Assembly: GCA_035652815.1 (NCBI GenBank)
Contig: DASRDB010000006.1
Coordinates: 62,001 to 126,000, forward strand
Direction of reading: 5' to 3'
DNA from: DASRDB01 sp035652815
Lineage (GTDB): Bacteria > Chloroflexota > Ktedonobacteria > Ktedonobacterales > Ktedonobacteraceae
Length of the DNA stretch: 64,000 nucleotides
Shown here: in pieces, positions 33,222 through 41,514 of the stretch
How positions within the stretch are numbered: the first letter of the stretch is position 1
Layout: each line of letters starts with the position of its first letter
Position numbers and translations under genes: made by a program
Notes under the pieces: generated by a model
Told to the model about the DNA's origin: nothing
The model's input: only the letters and a program-made list of their open reading frames with translations
The model's database searches: none

Positions 33222-34118
33222 TCATTCAACCAACCCTATATCCAACCCCAACATCCCCACTATATCCATTCTCACCTCATGTTCACCGCATTCCCCCAGC
33301 AGATTCCTCCCCTGCAAAAACGCTTTCGCCCGCTCTAGCGAATTGACCTTCCAGACGAGCCTCAACAGGCCATCCTTCTCGGCAGGCACAAGATGAATAG
33401 CTGGGCCATCCCCCACCTGCCAGGCATCAGGACGCACTGGAATCGTCGGCGCGAAGAACTTTTGCCAGTTTTCGCGTGCCGACTCGATGTCTTGAACTCC
33501 AATCACAATTTCCTGCGTGCCTTGCAATCCAAGCGGCCCTCCCTGTCTCGCGTTTAATTCTACCTGTCGCACCAGCAGCCCTTTGGTCGTATCGTAAAAG
33601 GTCGGTGTGTACTCACAATAAAAGATCATTCCATTTGGGTACGCAACATCGAAAAGCGGCGTTAGACCAGAAGCATCGGGCGCGGTAATATCTCCTCCCG
33701 CCATTGAAGGATTGCACTCCAACAGGTTTGTCAGGTACACCATCGTCCACATGGCCCCCATCGTGCCGCGTTGGGCTGGCGGCACAGGAAGCAGGTCGGT
33801 ATGTGTAAGGCCGCGCTTATCCAGTTCTTCCTTGCAATTGGCGAGCGAGAACGGCTCAAAAGCAATACCGTACAATTGCGCCTGCGATGGTACGGGCGAG
33901 TCAAGCGTTGATCTTGAACCGGATGCGAATATCTCCATGCTCATATTCCCCGCGAACACGCCTCCCGTCTTGAACGAAGGAATATAGTTGTTCACCGCCC
34001 AGGTGATCGGCAATTGCAAAGTTTCTGTGAACAGGGAAAAGAGCTGTTCATAAGCGGTATCCACCACTCGAATCATGATGTGATCTACCCGTTTCGTGAT
34101 TGGCGCAAAAGTTCTCAT
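33222..34118 (-). CDS. VOC/glyoxalase-like domain protein
   Basis: This 298-residue cytosolic protein contains a glyoxalase/VOC beta-alpha-beta fold ('VDHIMIRVVDTAYEQLFSLF', then 'LQLPITWAVNNYIPSFKTGG', and a second half 'IVIGVQDIESARENWQKFF'). This metal-binding superfamily includes glyoxalases, dioxygenases and resistance proteins. ATG 34118 is preferred because AAGGA then sits eight bases upstream; the ATG three codons earlier abuts that site. A TetR gene lies 76 bp upstream on the same strand, with matching operators before each gene, so this is the probable regulated target. The substrate is unknown. Confidence 0.8.
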   Translation of the reverse strand: MRTFAPITKRVDHIMIRVVDTAYEQLFSLFTETLQLPITWAVNNYIPSFKTGGVFAGNMSMEIFASGSRSTLDSPVPSQAQLYGIAFEPFSLANCKEELDKRGLTHTDLLPVPPAQRGTMGAMWTMVYLTNLLECNPSMAGGDITAPDASGLTPLFDVAYPNGMIFYCEYTPTFYDTTKGLLVRQVELNARQGGPLGLQGTQEIVIGVQDIESARENWQKFFAPTIPVRPDAWQVGDGPAIHLVPAEKDGLLRLVWKVNSLERAKAFLQGRNLLGECGEHEVRMDIVGMLGLDIGLVE

Positions 34119-34150
34119 GGCTGCCATCCTTTCTGTCTCGTGCTAACAAA

Positions 34151-34173
34151 GATACATACTGCATGTATGTATC
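34151..34173. promoter_or_regulatory. TetR-family operator before the VOC gene
   Basis: GATACATAC (34151-34159) and GTATGTATC (34165-34173) form a perfect 9-bp inverted repeat around TGCAT. The core TACATAC-N5-GTATGTA is identical to that in the tetR promoter. Confidence 0.8.
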
Positions 34174-34194
34174 GGAAACAAAAAAAAGAAAAGG

Positions 34195-34809
34195 TTACTT
34201 GTTTGCCATACCCAGCAATAAAAGATCAACCGCCTGCGCAGCAATACGCTTCAAAGAAAACGAATTCTGGTCGATCAACCAGCTATTGGTGATGCCGTTA
34301 ACCATGCCCAAAGCTGTCTGAGCCGCAATTTCTGGATCGACATCCGCTCGAAGCTCGCCCGCCTTTATCCCCCGCCGGATCAAAGAAGCGAAGTAATCAA
34401 TCGTGAAGCGCTGTCGCTCAACTTTCTCCTGCATCCCTTCCGAAAGCTCGGGTGAAAGCTCTGTCTTCAACTGTATCAGTTCCAGCATGGCCCGAAAATC
34501 CGGGTGTTCCTCCGCATAAGTCAGCCAGAGAATGAGCAGTTCCCGCAATTGCTGGAGTGGACTGCCTCCACTCGAAGCCGCAGCCTCGCGAAAGATGGAA
34601 GCCGCCCGCTCATATCGCTCGCGCACCAGCGTATTAAACAACTCTGCCTTGTTGCCAAAATGCCAGGCAATCGCCCCGCGCGTGGTTCCCGCCCGCTCCG
34701 CGATATCATCCAGCGTCGTCTCTGTATAACCCTTGCTCCTGAAGCACTCAAATGCCGCCTCAAGCAAGTTTTGTCGTGTGATCGCAGCTTCCTCTTTTGT
34801 CCGGCGCAT
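34195..34809 (-). CDS. TetR/AcrR-family transcriptional regulator
   Basis: This 204-residue repressor has an N-terminal TetR helix-turn-helix ('LLEAAFECFRSKGYTETTLD', 'IAERAGTTRGAIAWHFGNKAEL') and an all-helical ligand and dimer domain resembling TtgR/AcrR-type efflux regulators (long 'LRELLILWLTYAEEHPDFR' helix). ATG 34809 is chosen. An upstream in-frame start would translate the neighbouring palindromic repeat and lacks family similarity. The protein probably binds the two TACATAC-N5-GTATGTA sites, controlling itself and the VOC gene. A cytosolic ligand would release it. Confidence 0.92.
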   Translation of the reverse strand: MRRTKEEAAITRQNLLEAAFECFRSKGYTETTLDDIAERAGTTRGAIAWHFGNKAELFNTLVRERYERAASIFREAAASSGGSPLQQLRELLILWLTYAEEHPDFRAMLELIQLKTELSPELSEGMQEKVERQRFTIDYFASLIRRGIKAGELRADVDPEIAAQTALGMVNGITNSWLIDQNSFSLKRIAAQAVDLLLLGMANK

Positions 34810-34837
34810 ACATCTAATAAACCCATGCCAAATTAAC

Positions 34838-34935
34838 GGATTGTTGTAGGGACGCGATTGATCGCGTCCGGCGGGCGCAGCGGCATGCACCACAGGCGCG
34901 GGTGGACGCGATCAATCGCGTCCCTACAACAATCC
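34838..34935. repeat. Family A repeat upstream of the tetR gene (within its 5' leader)
   Basis: 15-base terminal inverted repeats (GGATTGTTGTAGGGA and complement) enclose two hairpins, GGACGCGATtgATCGCGTCC-like and its mirror. The element sits between the promoter/operator (34953-34981) and the start codon, so it is transcribed as leader RNA. Confidence 0.85.
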
Positions 34936-34952
34936 CCCCATTTCCTGATACA

Positions 34953-34981
34953 TACATACCATCCGTATGTAAATTTGTCAA
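34953..34981 (-). promoter_or_regulatory. tetR promoter with embedded TetR operator
   Basis: Minus-strand TTGACA (34981-34976) is followed after 17 bp by TATGTA (34958-34953). The operator TACATAC-CATCC-GTATGTA occupies 34953-34971, that is, the spacer and -10. A bound repressor would exclude RNA polymerase. Confidence 0.75.
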
Positions 34982-35035
34982 GCATATTTGCATTACAATT
35001 ATTTTTGCCCCGCAAAATCGGTTCGGTTCGCCCCA

Positions 35036-35121
35036 TGTCATGCTGAGCGCAGCGAAGCATCTCGTTTGCCGTCTGAGGAGTGCGTCGGGACCACAGATGC
35101 TTCGCTGCGCTCAGCATGACA
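35036..35121. repeat. Family B repeat between divergent tetR and padR promoters
   Basis: TGTCATGCTGAGCGCAGCG at the left and CGCTGCGCTCAGCATGACA at the right enclose a 45-base variable centre. With the elements listed around it, it fills the 380-bp gap 34810-35189. Confidence 0.85.
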
Positions 35122-35135
35122 GCAAGAAGCTTTCC

Positions 35136-35178
35136 TTGACATTTATATAACTGTATGATATATATCTATTAGATATAT
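35136..35178 (+). promoter_or_regulatory. padR promoter and overlapping palindrome
   Basis: TTGACA (35136-35141), a 17-bp spacer and TATATA (35159-35164) make a strong promoter. A perfect palindrome ATATATCTA-T-TAGATATAT (35160-35178) overlaps the -10 and start site and ends 11 bp before ATG 35190. It is a likely autoregulatory operator of the PadR protein. Confidence 0.75.
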
Positions 35179-35189
35179 TGAGGTGTGAC

Positions 35190-35726
35190 ATGGCAAAGGA
35201 AAACAAAAGTAAATATGCCCTGCTGGGCGCGCTCAGTTTTTGTCCTGGCTCTGGATACGACATCAAGAAGTTCATGGAACAGAGTACTGGCAACTTCTGG
35301 AACGAAAGCTACGGGCAGATTTATCCCATGTTGAAGCAACTGGTCGATGAAGGGCTGGCGACCAGCCATAGCGAAAAGCAGGAAGGCAAGCCGGAGCGTT
35401 ATGTCTATACGCTCACCGAAAAGGGGCGCGAGGAGCTACAACGCTGGCTTACCGAGCCAATCGAGTATTCCGTCGAGCGCAACGAACTGCTTTTGAAGCT
35501 GTTCTACGGTCAGCAAACTTCTATTGAAACCAATATCCAGCATGTGCAGAGCTATCGCGCCTTGCAGGAACAATTACTAGACAAATACCAGGGCATCGAA
35601 AAGTTTTTGCGGCAGGGCAAGGATTTGTTTTTTCCCTTGCTAACAGTGCGCTACGGCATACATCGTTGTCGCGCCCTGTTGGAATGGTGCGATGAAACGC
35701 TGGCCGCCTTGCAATCTGAAATGTAG
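35190..35726 (+). CDS. PadR-family transcriptional regulator
   Basis: This 178-residue regulator has an N-terminal PadR winged helix ('YALLGALSFCPGSGYDIKKF', 'YGQIYPMLKQLVDEGLAT', 'RYVYTLTEKGREELQRWL') and a C-terminal Vir_act_alpha_C-type helical dimer domain (about 95-178). ATG 35190 has AGGTG five bases upstream and lies just behind the promoter palindrome. The TAG stop (35724-35726) is supplied by the TGTAGGGACGCG start of a family A repeat. It probably controls itself and the DUF4188 gene downstream. The effector is unknown; PadR proteins often respond to phenolics or antibiotics. Confidence 0.92.
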   Translation: MAKENKSKYALLGALSFCPGSGYDIKKFMEQSTGNFWNESYGQIYPMLKQLVDEGLATSHSEKQEGKPERYVYTLTEKGREELQRWLTEPIEYSVERNELLLKLFYGQQTSIETNIQHVQSYRALQEQLLDKYQGIEKFLRQGKDLFFPLLTVRYGIHRCRALLEWCDETLAALQSEM

Positions 35727-35802
35727 GGACGCGCTTCATCGCGTCCACCCGCCTCTCATGCCTATCCAGCGGGCCAGACGCGATTCATCGTGTCCTTGCA
35801 GG
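35722..35802. repeat. Family A repeat fused to the 3' end of padR
   Basis: The TGTAGGGACGCGCttcATCGCGTCC-type left hairpin and a degenerate right hairpin (AGACGCGATtcATCGTGTCC) lie between padR and the next gene. The right terminus has decayed (CCTTGCAGG for CCCTACAGG). Confidence 0.8.
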
Positions 35803-35844
35803 ATTATGTAAATATTCATGAAAAGCCGTGAAAGGAGCAACATC

Positions 35845-36357
35845 ATGGCAAAGGTTATTCCAGGACGTTTTACGGCGCAGACCGATGAGCCGTTTGTGGT
35901 CTTTATGATCGGCATGCGTGTCAATAAATTCTTCGCGTTCCGCAAATGGATTCCTACCGCGATGGCGATGGGGCCGATGCTGCGCACTCTGTATACTCAT
36001 CCCGAAAAGGGTTTCCTGGGCGCGCAGACCTTTTTCTTCTGGCGCGGCATTGTTGTAGTGCAATACTGGCGTTCCTTTGAGGACCTGGAAAAGTTCGCCC
36101 GCGATAAGTCCGACCCGCACCTGGCGGCCTGGAGACGCTTCAACAAGACCATAGGTAGTGATGGCAGCGTTGGCATCTTCCACGAAAGCTTCCTCGTCGA
36201 TGCGGGAAAATACGAGGCGGTCTACGGCAACATGCCCGTTTTCGGCCTTGCCGCCGCGACGAAACATGTTCCCGCCATTGGTCGTCTCGAAACCGCTCGT
36301 CGTCGTCTCGGCGGCAACAGTGAACCTGCCGTTGCTACACCGGCACAACCTGTGTAG
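35845..36357 (+). CDS. DUF4188 (heme-type dimeric monooxygenase-like) protein
   Basis: This 170-residue cytosolic protein matches the DUF4188 family in pattern. It has 'VIPGRFTAQTDEPFVVFMIG' at the start, 'FRKWIPTAMAMGPML' (near 31), 'QTFFFWRGIVVVQYWRSFEDL' split around residues 62-82, and 'HLAAWRRFNKTIG' (near 93). The fold is expected to be a dimeric ferredoxin-like barrel, as in small monooxygenases. ATG 35845 has AAAGGAG seven bases upstream. These genes are often next to PadR or TetR regulators, as here, which suggests a detoxification role. The activity is not established. Confidence 0.82.
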   Translation: MAKVIPGRFTAQTDEPFVVFMIGMRVNKFFAFRKWIPTAMAMGPMLRTLYTHPEKGFLGAQTFFFWRGIVVVQYWRSFEDLEKFARDKSDPHLAAWRRFNKTIGSDGSVGIFHESFLVDAGKYEAVYGNMPVFGLAAATKHVPAIGRLETARRRLGGNSEPAVATPAQPV

Positions 36358-36438
36358 GAGAACCTGCAACCCTTCTGCATTCCGTTCGTACCATGAATAA
36401 CGGGAATGATATTCTCTGCATCATGAGGAGCGAGCGAT

Positions 36439-36768
36439 ATGTCACAACAAATGCACTACGACGAAATGGGACGCGAGCAGCCACGTTATGACGCCGGTTA
36501 TTCGCCCGGCCATTCCGACCCATCTTATGGTGCGCCTGGCCAAAAAATCTCGTTTTCGGCCCCAGGCATAGATAAAAGCGCAAGCGCGGGTCAGCGCCTG
36601 GCCTTAGCGATTGTGTCGGTGGTCATGCTGATACCAATTCTGGGGATTATCATGGGCACCAGCAACGGTACCAGCTCCATTTTTGGTTTCGCTGGCGGCT
36701 TGATCGCGCTTGGGCTGGTCTGCGTGACCATTATGGTGATTAATATTGCTTTCAATCTGCGGCATTGA
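36439..36768 (+). CDS. Small membrane protein of unknown function
   Basis: This 109-residue protein has a hydrophilic, Tyr/Gly/Pro-rich N-terminus (about 1-50) and two predicted membrane helices (about 54-73, LALAIVSVVMLIPILGIIMG, and 82-105) joined by a Gly/Ser/Thr-rich turn. No recognised family. GAGGAG lies upstream of the ATG. The 3' end overlaps the convergent lipid-kinase gene by 17 bp, which leaves no room for a terminator between them. Low-complexity cytosolic tails with two helices occur often in this group of bacteria. Confidence 0.65.
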   Translation: MSQQMHYDEMGREQPRYDAGYSPGHSDPSYGAPGQKISFSAPGIDKSASAGQRLALAIVSVVMLIPILGIIMGTSNGTSSIFGFAGGLIALGLVCVTIMVINIAFNLRH

Positions 36769-37714
36769 CGAACAATTCAGCCGGGGCCTGTTCTGGCACA
36801 ATAACTTTTAATGCCCCTGGAACAACGCGAAACGTCGCGGGTGTGTAGCCGCCCATGTCGCCATCGATTTGAAAGGCGACCGGCTGCGGCGTTTCTATTT
36901 TGATCTCGGTAAAAGTCTGGTAGCGTACCCAGCGATCTCTACCTCGCCGGCGCAGGAAATCCCACAGGATGAGGATGCGCCCCCACAGGTTGCGCCTGCG
37001 CACGATGCAGAGATCAAGTAAGCCATCATCACACTTTGCCTGCCATGTGAACTTTAATGCCCCGGCATACAATTGTGTATTGCCGATGAAAACCTGCATG
37101 GCGCGTGTTCGCATTACATAGCCATTGTTATGCACCACCACCGGAAAGCCACGATAGCCCGGACCGTACCACAAGGCCACCAGGGCGTAGCCAAGCACAC
37201 CGAGCCGTTTTAAGGGTCGCCGCTCCACCGCCTGCGTGACTTCCCCATCCAGCCCGATGCCCACCATCAGCAAGAAATAACGATCATTTACCTGTCCCAG
37301 GTCGATGCGCCGCGTCTTGCCCTCCACCAGTATTTTTTGTGCCTGTGCCGTATTGAGCGGGATGCCCATTTCACGCGCCCAGACGTTAACTGTTCCCGTT
37401 GGAAGCACTCCCAGCGCTGTTTCACTGCCCGCCAGCACCTGGATGATCTCGTTGATGGTTCCATCGCCCCCGGCGGCAATCACCACATCTGCTCCCTGCT
37501 CAACAGCCTTCTGTGCGAGCCGCTGCCCATCTCCTGGAGCCTCTGTATACCACAGTTCAGCCCGCCAGCCGTGTTTGCGCAAGAAAAACAAGGTTTCCGA
37601 GAAACGTTGCGCATTATTCAGGAAAAACCCCGACACGGGATTGGCGATGATTACTGCGAAGCGCTGTGAAAGTTTGAAAGAACTGGCACCCTGTTGCGTC
37701 GCATCCTGTTGCAT
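36752..37714 (-). CDS. Diacylglycerol kinase-family lipid kinase (YegS/BmrU-like)
   Basis: This 320-residue protein has the catalytic-domain motifs 'IIANPVSG' (near 22) and GGDGTINEII (near 83), then 'LGVLPTGTVNVWAREMGIP' and a C-terminal beta-sandwich ('IDGDMGGYTPATFRVVPGALKVIVPEQ' in two parts). Family members phosphorylate diacylglycerol or related lipids at the membrane. It follows the murF-alr gene by 15 bp and is the last gene of a minus-strand run of envelope and DNA-uptake genes. The start is supported by GGGGA seven bases upstream. Confidence 0.9.
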   Translation of the reverse strand: MQQDATQQGASSFKLSQRFAVIIANPVSGFFLNNAQRFSETLFFLRKHGWRAELWYTEAPGDGQRLAQKAVEQGADVVIAAGGDGTINEIIQVLAGSETALGVLPTGTVNVWAREMGIPLNTAQAQKILVEGKTRRIDLGQVNDRYFLLMVGIGLDGEVTQAVERRPLKRLGVLGYALVALWYGPGYRGFPVVVHNNGYVMRTRAMQVFIGNTQLYAGALKFTWQAKCDDGLLDLCIVRRRNLWGRILILWDFLRRRGRDRWVRYQTFTEIKIETPQPVAFQIDGDMGGYTPATFRVVPGALKVIVPEQAPAELFVNAAD

Positions 37715-37729
37715 CCTGCTGTCCCCTGT

Positions 37730-40336
37730 TCAATCTACACGTGGCACCCGCGCGAGTATTTCTGAGACCACCTCGTAGTGAATCGTTCCCAGACGGCGCG
37801 CCACCTGCTCTGCCGTTAATATTGCTGACCCCTGGCGTCCGATCAGCACCACCTCGTCGCCGACGCGCACGCCTGGAATATGTGTGACATCGATCATGCA
37901 TTGATCCATACAAACCCGCCCGATCACCGGCGCTTCCTGTTCATGCACCAGCACATAGCCCCAGTTGGTCGGGCCGCGCCGGAAGCCATCGGCATAGCCC
38001 ACCGGCAGCACAGCAACCGTCGTTGGTCGCTCCGTATAATACGTACAACCGTAGCTGATGCACTCTCCCGCCGGAATAACTTTGACCTGCGACACCTGCG
38101 TTTTGAAGCTCATAGCCGGGCGAAATCCCTCGGGCAAACGCACCTCTTCGGAAGGATTCAGCCCGTAGAGCGCGATTCCTGGTCGCACCATATCGAAGCG
38201 CGCCTCGGGCAAACTCAACAGTGCCGCGCTGTTTGCTGCATGTATTAACGGCGGGCGCAGTCCTTTTTTCCCAACTGCGTCCAGCACCGTTTGAAAACGC
38301 TCCAACTGCATGCGAGCGTGAGTCAGGTCGCTCGAATCGGCCATCGCGAAGTGGGTAAACATGCCTTCGAGTTCAAGACCTGGCAGGGAATGTATCTGCT
38401 CGACCAGTCGCACCACCTCCGCGACCTGCTCAGCGCGCACTCCCAGGCGTCCCATGCCCGTATCGACCTTCACATGTACTCGCGCTGTTTTACCCAGGGA
38501 GCAGGCGGCGCGAGAAAGGGCCTGCGCTGCCTCACTCGAATAGAGGGTAATCGTCACCTCTAAGCGTATGGCTTCGCGCATCTGCCACGCCGGAACATAG
38601 CCAAAGACCAGGATGGGAGCGCGAATACCCGCCTCGCGCAGTGGCGTTGCCTCGCTGACGGTTGCCACACCCAGCATACTTGCTCCATTATGCAGCACCG
38701 TTGGCGCGACCTTCAAGGCTCCATGCCCATACGCATCTGCCTTCAAGCTTGCCAGAATACGCACTCGCGGCCCCACAATTTGCGCAATGCGGCGTGTATT
38801 ACTCGCAATCGCGCTCAGGTCGATCTCTACCCAGGTAGGCCGCTCGGGGCGCATCACCACGATCTGCTTCCATCCCGGCGTCTGCCTCACCAGCACGCTT
38901 CTCGCCCGCTCTGGCCTCGCCATCAAGCGTTCGGTGACACGCTCCATCCGCGCCTCCTCCGACCCCTTCACATATACAACATCCCGCGTATCTGTTCCCG
39001 CTTGCTCCAAAATACGCTGCACTGCCTGCGCGGCGTCCTCATGTGTTGATGTCAAAATAACGGCCTCTTCCGGCATTCCGGCCTTGCGCGCGCTTTCCGC
39101 CGCCAACCGCGCCCGTTCACCGCGCACGATCAGGTAATCCGCGCACCTTGCCGCCTGCTCTCCTGCCCGGATATGCGCCTCCTCCTCAAATTCTCCCAGC
39201 CGCATCATATCCCCCAGCACTGCAATGCGCTGCCCGGCTGGCAAGTTCTTCAACACCGCTAAACCCGCCATTGTCGAAGCCGGAGCCGCGTTATGCGTAT
39301 CATCCAGCAGGCGCGCCCCTTCAATGCCTTCTAGCAGGCGCATTCTCCCCGGCATCGGCCATACATTCGCCAGTGCCTGCCCAATCGCCTCGACCGGCAC
39401 GCCGCAATACCTTCCCACCGTGTAAGCGGCCAGCATCGTCGCCACGTGCTGCCTGCCCAACAAATGCGAAGCAAGGCGTATGCACTCCGAACTACCCGGT
39501 TCCACAGGGATAGTAAAGGCTGTGCCCTCCCATGTAACCTCGACATCCTGCGCTGACTTGGGAGAAAACGGAATGATGGGAGCTTGTAATGGAGCAGTCC
39601 GCTCAAATTTACGCAATAACGCGCCCGTTGCTTCGTCATCTTCATTAATGAACCCTGCGCCGTATCCGGGCAACGCTGCCAGCAGCTTGCCCAGTTCTTC
39701 CGCCAGCCCTTCGAGATTGCCAAAGTATTGCAGTTGCGCCGGGCTAATGTTTGTCAGCACTCCTAGCTGTGGGCGCGCAATCCTGCATAATTCTTCGATC
39801 TCGCCGGGCCTGTCGCAGCTCAGTTCCAGCACCGCGTATTCGTGCCGTTCCTCTAACCGGCCAAGCGAGAGCGGCATGCCCAGCAGATCATTGTAGTTCT
39901 GCCAGCTTTTAAAGGTGGCGTAGGTGCCAGAGAGAACCGCCACGATAGCCTCTTTGGTGCTGGTTTTGCCAACGCTGCCCGTCACCGCGATGACGGCAGG
40001 TCGCCAGAGTTGCAGGATGTAGCTGGCGTACTCTTGCAGCGCCTCGCGCGTGTCCTCTACTATAACCGTCGCGATTCCTGTCTCTTTCAGCCTTTTTCGC
40101 TGCTTGTCAGTAAGCGTATCAAAATAACGCGCTTCCACCAGCAATCCTGTCGCCCCGCGCTGTGCGGCGTCAAAGACGAAATCGTGTCCATCGCCGCGCT
40201 CGCCTCGCACCGCCACGAACAATTCTCCGGGAATCAACTGCCGCGAGTCATGATTGAAGGCATCAAAATGCTGGTGTTTGCCGGGATACGGTTGTTTTCC
40301 GTGTGTTGCCTTGAGCAAATGCTCGAGAAAAATCAT
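37730..40336 (-). CDS. Bifunctional UDP-MurNAc-tripeptide:D-Ala-D-Ala ligase / alanine racemase (MurF-Alr fusion)
   Basis: This 868-residue fusion makes and attaches D-alanine in peptidoglycan synthesis. The N-terminal half is MurF-like: 'DSRQLIPGELFVAVRGERGDG', P-loop VTGSVGKTSTKE and 'VLELSCDRPGEI'. One oddity is GSVGKTS where GSNGKTT is usual. From about residue 490 it is a fold-III PLP racemase: 'WVEIDLSAIASNT', PLP lysine in SLKADAYGHG (near 528), 'HVKVDTGMGRLGVR', and the catalytic Tyr in ISYGCTYYTE. ATG 40336 is preferred; an earlier in-frame start overlaps dprA by 100 bp. The same fusion is known in Bacteroidota. It starts 5 bp after the dprA stop. Confidence 0.93.
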   Translation of the reverse strand: MIFLEHLLKATHGKQPYPGKHQHFDAFNHDSRQLIPGELFVAVRGERGDGHDFVFDAAQRGATGLLVEARYFDTLTDKQRKRLKETGIATVIVEDTREALQEYASYILQLWRPAVIAVTGSVGKTSTKEAIVAVLSGTYATFKSWQNYNDLLGMPLSLGRLEERHEYAVLELSCDRPGEIEELCRIARPQLGVLTNISPAQLQYFGNLEGLAEELGKLLAALPGYGAGFINEDDEATGALLRKFERTAPLQAPIIPFSPKSAQDVEVTWEGTAFTIPVEPGSSECIRLASHLLGRQHVATMLAAYTVGRYCGVPVEAIGQALANVWPMPGRMRLLEGIEGARLLDDTHNAAPASTMAGLAVLKNLPAGQRIAVLGDMMRLGEFEEEAHIRAGEQAARCADYLIVRGERARLAAESARKAGMPEEAVILTSTHEDAAQAVQRILEQAGTDTRDVVYVKGSEEARMERVTERLMARPERARSVLVRQTPGWKQIVVMRPERPTWVEIDLSAIASNTRRIAQIVGPRVRILASLKADAYGHGALKVAPTVLHNGASMLGVATVSEATPLREAGIRAPILVFGYVPAWQMREAIRLEVTITLYSSEAAQALSRAACSLGKTARVHVKVDTGMGRLGVRAEQVAEVVRLVEQIHSLPGLELEGMFTHFAMADSSDLTHARMQLERFQTVLDAVGKKGLRPPLIHAANSAALLSLPEARFDMVRPGIALYGLNPSEEVRLPEGFRPAMSFKTQVSQVKVIPAGECISYGCTYYTERPTTVAVLPVGYADGFRRGPTNWGYVLVHEQEAPVIGRVCMDQCMIDVTHIPGVRVGDEVVLIGRQGSAILTAEQVARRLGTIHYEVVSEILARVPRVD

Positions 40337-40341
40337 GCTTC

Positions 40342-41484
40342 CTACCTTGCCAGGACATACTGCATACTCCCCACCGACCGGATCATCCCCTTCAACTCCA
40401 TCGTTGTCAGCGTTGCCACCACCTGTGAAGTGGGTAGCGCGCAATCGCGAATAAGTTCATCGACGTGGCGCGGCTCGTGACCGAGCAGGGCCAGCAACTG
40501 CCGTTCCTCCGCGTTCTCAGGTAGGGCCATCTGCATCTCGACCTGCTGCGGAATGAGAAACAGGTTGAGGGCCTCGAGGATGTCTTTGACCTCCATCACC
40601 GGCCTGGCTCCATCCTGAATCAACTTATTTGTGCCTGCGCTTTTGCTCGAGAGAATGCTCCCCGGCACAGCGAAGATCTCGCGCCCCTGTTTCAGCGCGT
40701 GTTCTACAGTAATCAACGCGCCCGATTTAGGCGGCGCTTCGATCACCAGCACGCCCAGCGAAAGACCGGAGATGATGCGATTGCGCGCCGGAAAATTCCG
40801 GGCATCCGGCTGCATGCCTATCGGATATTCGCTAATCAACACGCCCTGGCCCGATTCGACGATGCGTTTCGCCAGACTGCGGTTGACCGGGGGGTAGATT
40901 GTATCCAGGCCGCATGCCAGCACAGCTATGGTGCGGCCTCCCGCGTCCAGCGCTGCTGTATGCGCCACCGTATCGATGCCCAATGCCAGCCCGCTCACGA
41001 TTGTCACCTGTCCGCGTGCCAGCTCGCTCACCATGCGCTCCGTGACCTGCCGACCATAGCCGGTCGCGTTGCGCGTACCGACGACTCCCAGCGCGAATTG
41101 ATCCGCCTCGTGCAGCCGCCCATACATGTATAGAATCGGCGGCGCTTCATCTATATTCTTTAATAACGAAGGATACTCCCCGTCTCGCCACGTGACAACC
41201 CGGATACGCAGTTTTTCCAATCGCTCGAGTTCCTGCTGTGGTGACATCGTTGTGCGCAAGCGCAGGATATTGTCTATTGTGCGCTGCGTAATGCCAGCCT
41301 GCGCCAGTTCTTTTCTATCGGCTCGCCATGCCATCGCGAGGTCGTCCGAAAAGTACTTCAGCAGCCCGCGAAAGCTGACCGGCCCGACGCCCGAAACCCG
41401 GTTGAAGGCGATCCAGTAGGCCAGCTCATCCAGGCTGAGCGCTTCCGAGGGATAATAGTGCGCGGGCGAATCATGCACTTCCAT
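40342..41484 (-). CDS. dprA: DNA-processing protein DprA
   Basis: DprA (380 residues) loads RecA on incoming single-stranded DNA during natural transformation. A SAM-like N-terminal helical region ('WIAFNRVSGVGPVSFRGLLK') is followed by the extended Rossmann domain with 'VGTRNATGYG', 'VSGLALGIDTVAHTAAL', 'LACGLDTIYP' and 'FPARNRIISGLSLGVLVIEA'. The C-terminal winged helix (about 315-380, 'LLALLGHEPRHVDELI') is present, as in longer DprA proteins. It is downstream of a peptidase gene (30 bp) and upstream of murF-alr. No competence pilus genes are in the window. Confidence 0.95.
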   Translation of the reverse strand: MEVHDSPAHYYPSEALSLDELAYWIAFNRVSGVGPVSFRGLLKYFSDDLAMAWRADRKELAQAGITQRTIDNILRLRTTMSPQQELERLEKLRIRVVTWRDGEYPSLLKNIDEAPPILYMYGRLHEADQFALGVVGTRNATGYGRQVTERMVSELARGQVTIVSGLALGIDTVAHTAALDAGGRTIAVLACGLDTIYPPVNRSLAKRIVESGQGVLISEYPIGMQPDARNFPARNRIISGLSLGVLVIEAPPKSGALITVEHALKQGREIFAVPGSILSSKSAGTNKLIQDGARPVMEVKDILEALNLFLIPQQVEMQMALPENAEERQLLALLGHEPRHVDELIRDCALPTSQVVATLTTMELKGMIRSVGSMQYVLAR

Positions 41485-41514
41485 CGATAACAGCCCCTTC
41501 CTATTTGTTTGTTG

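Noticed and set aside
34810..34893. N-terminal extension of the TetR protein to an upstream start
   Set aside because: It would translate the family A repeat (giving GRDQSRPY-like residues) and precede the conserved TetR helix-turn-helix by 28 residues with no family counterpart.
35036..35121. CRISPR-like or attachment-site reading of the TGTCATGCTGAGCGC palindrome
   Set aside because: Copies are isolated, symmetrical and have variable centres; there are no regular spacers, cas genes or integrase.
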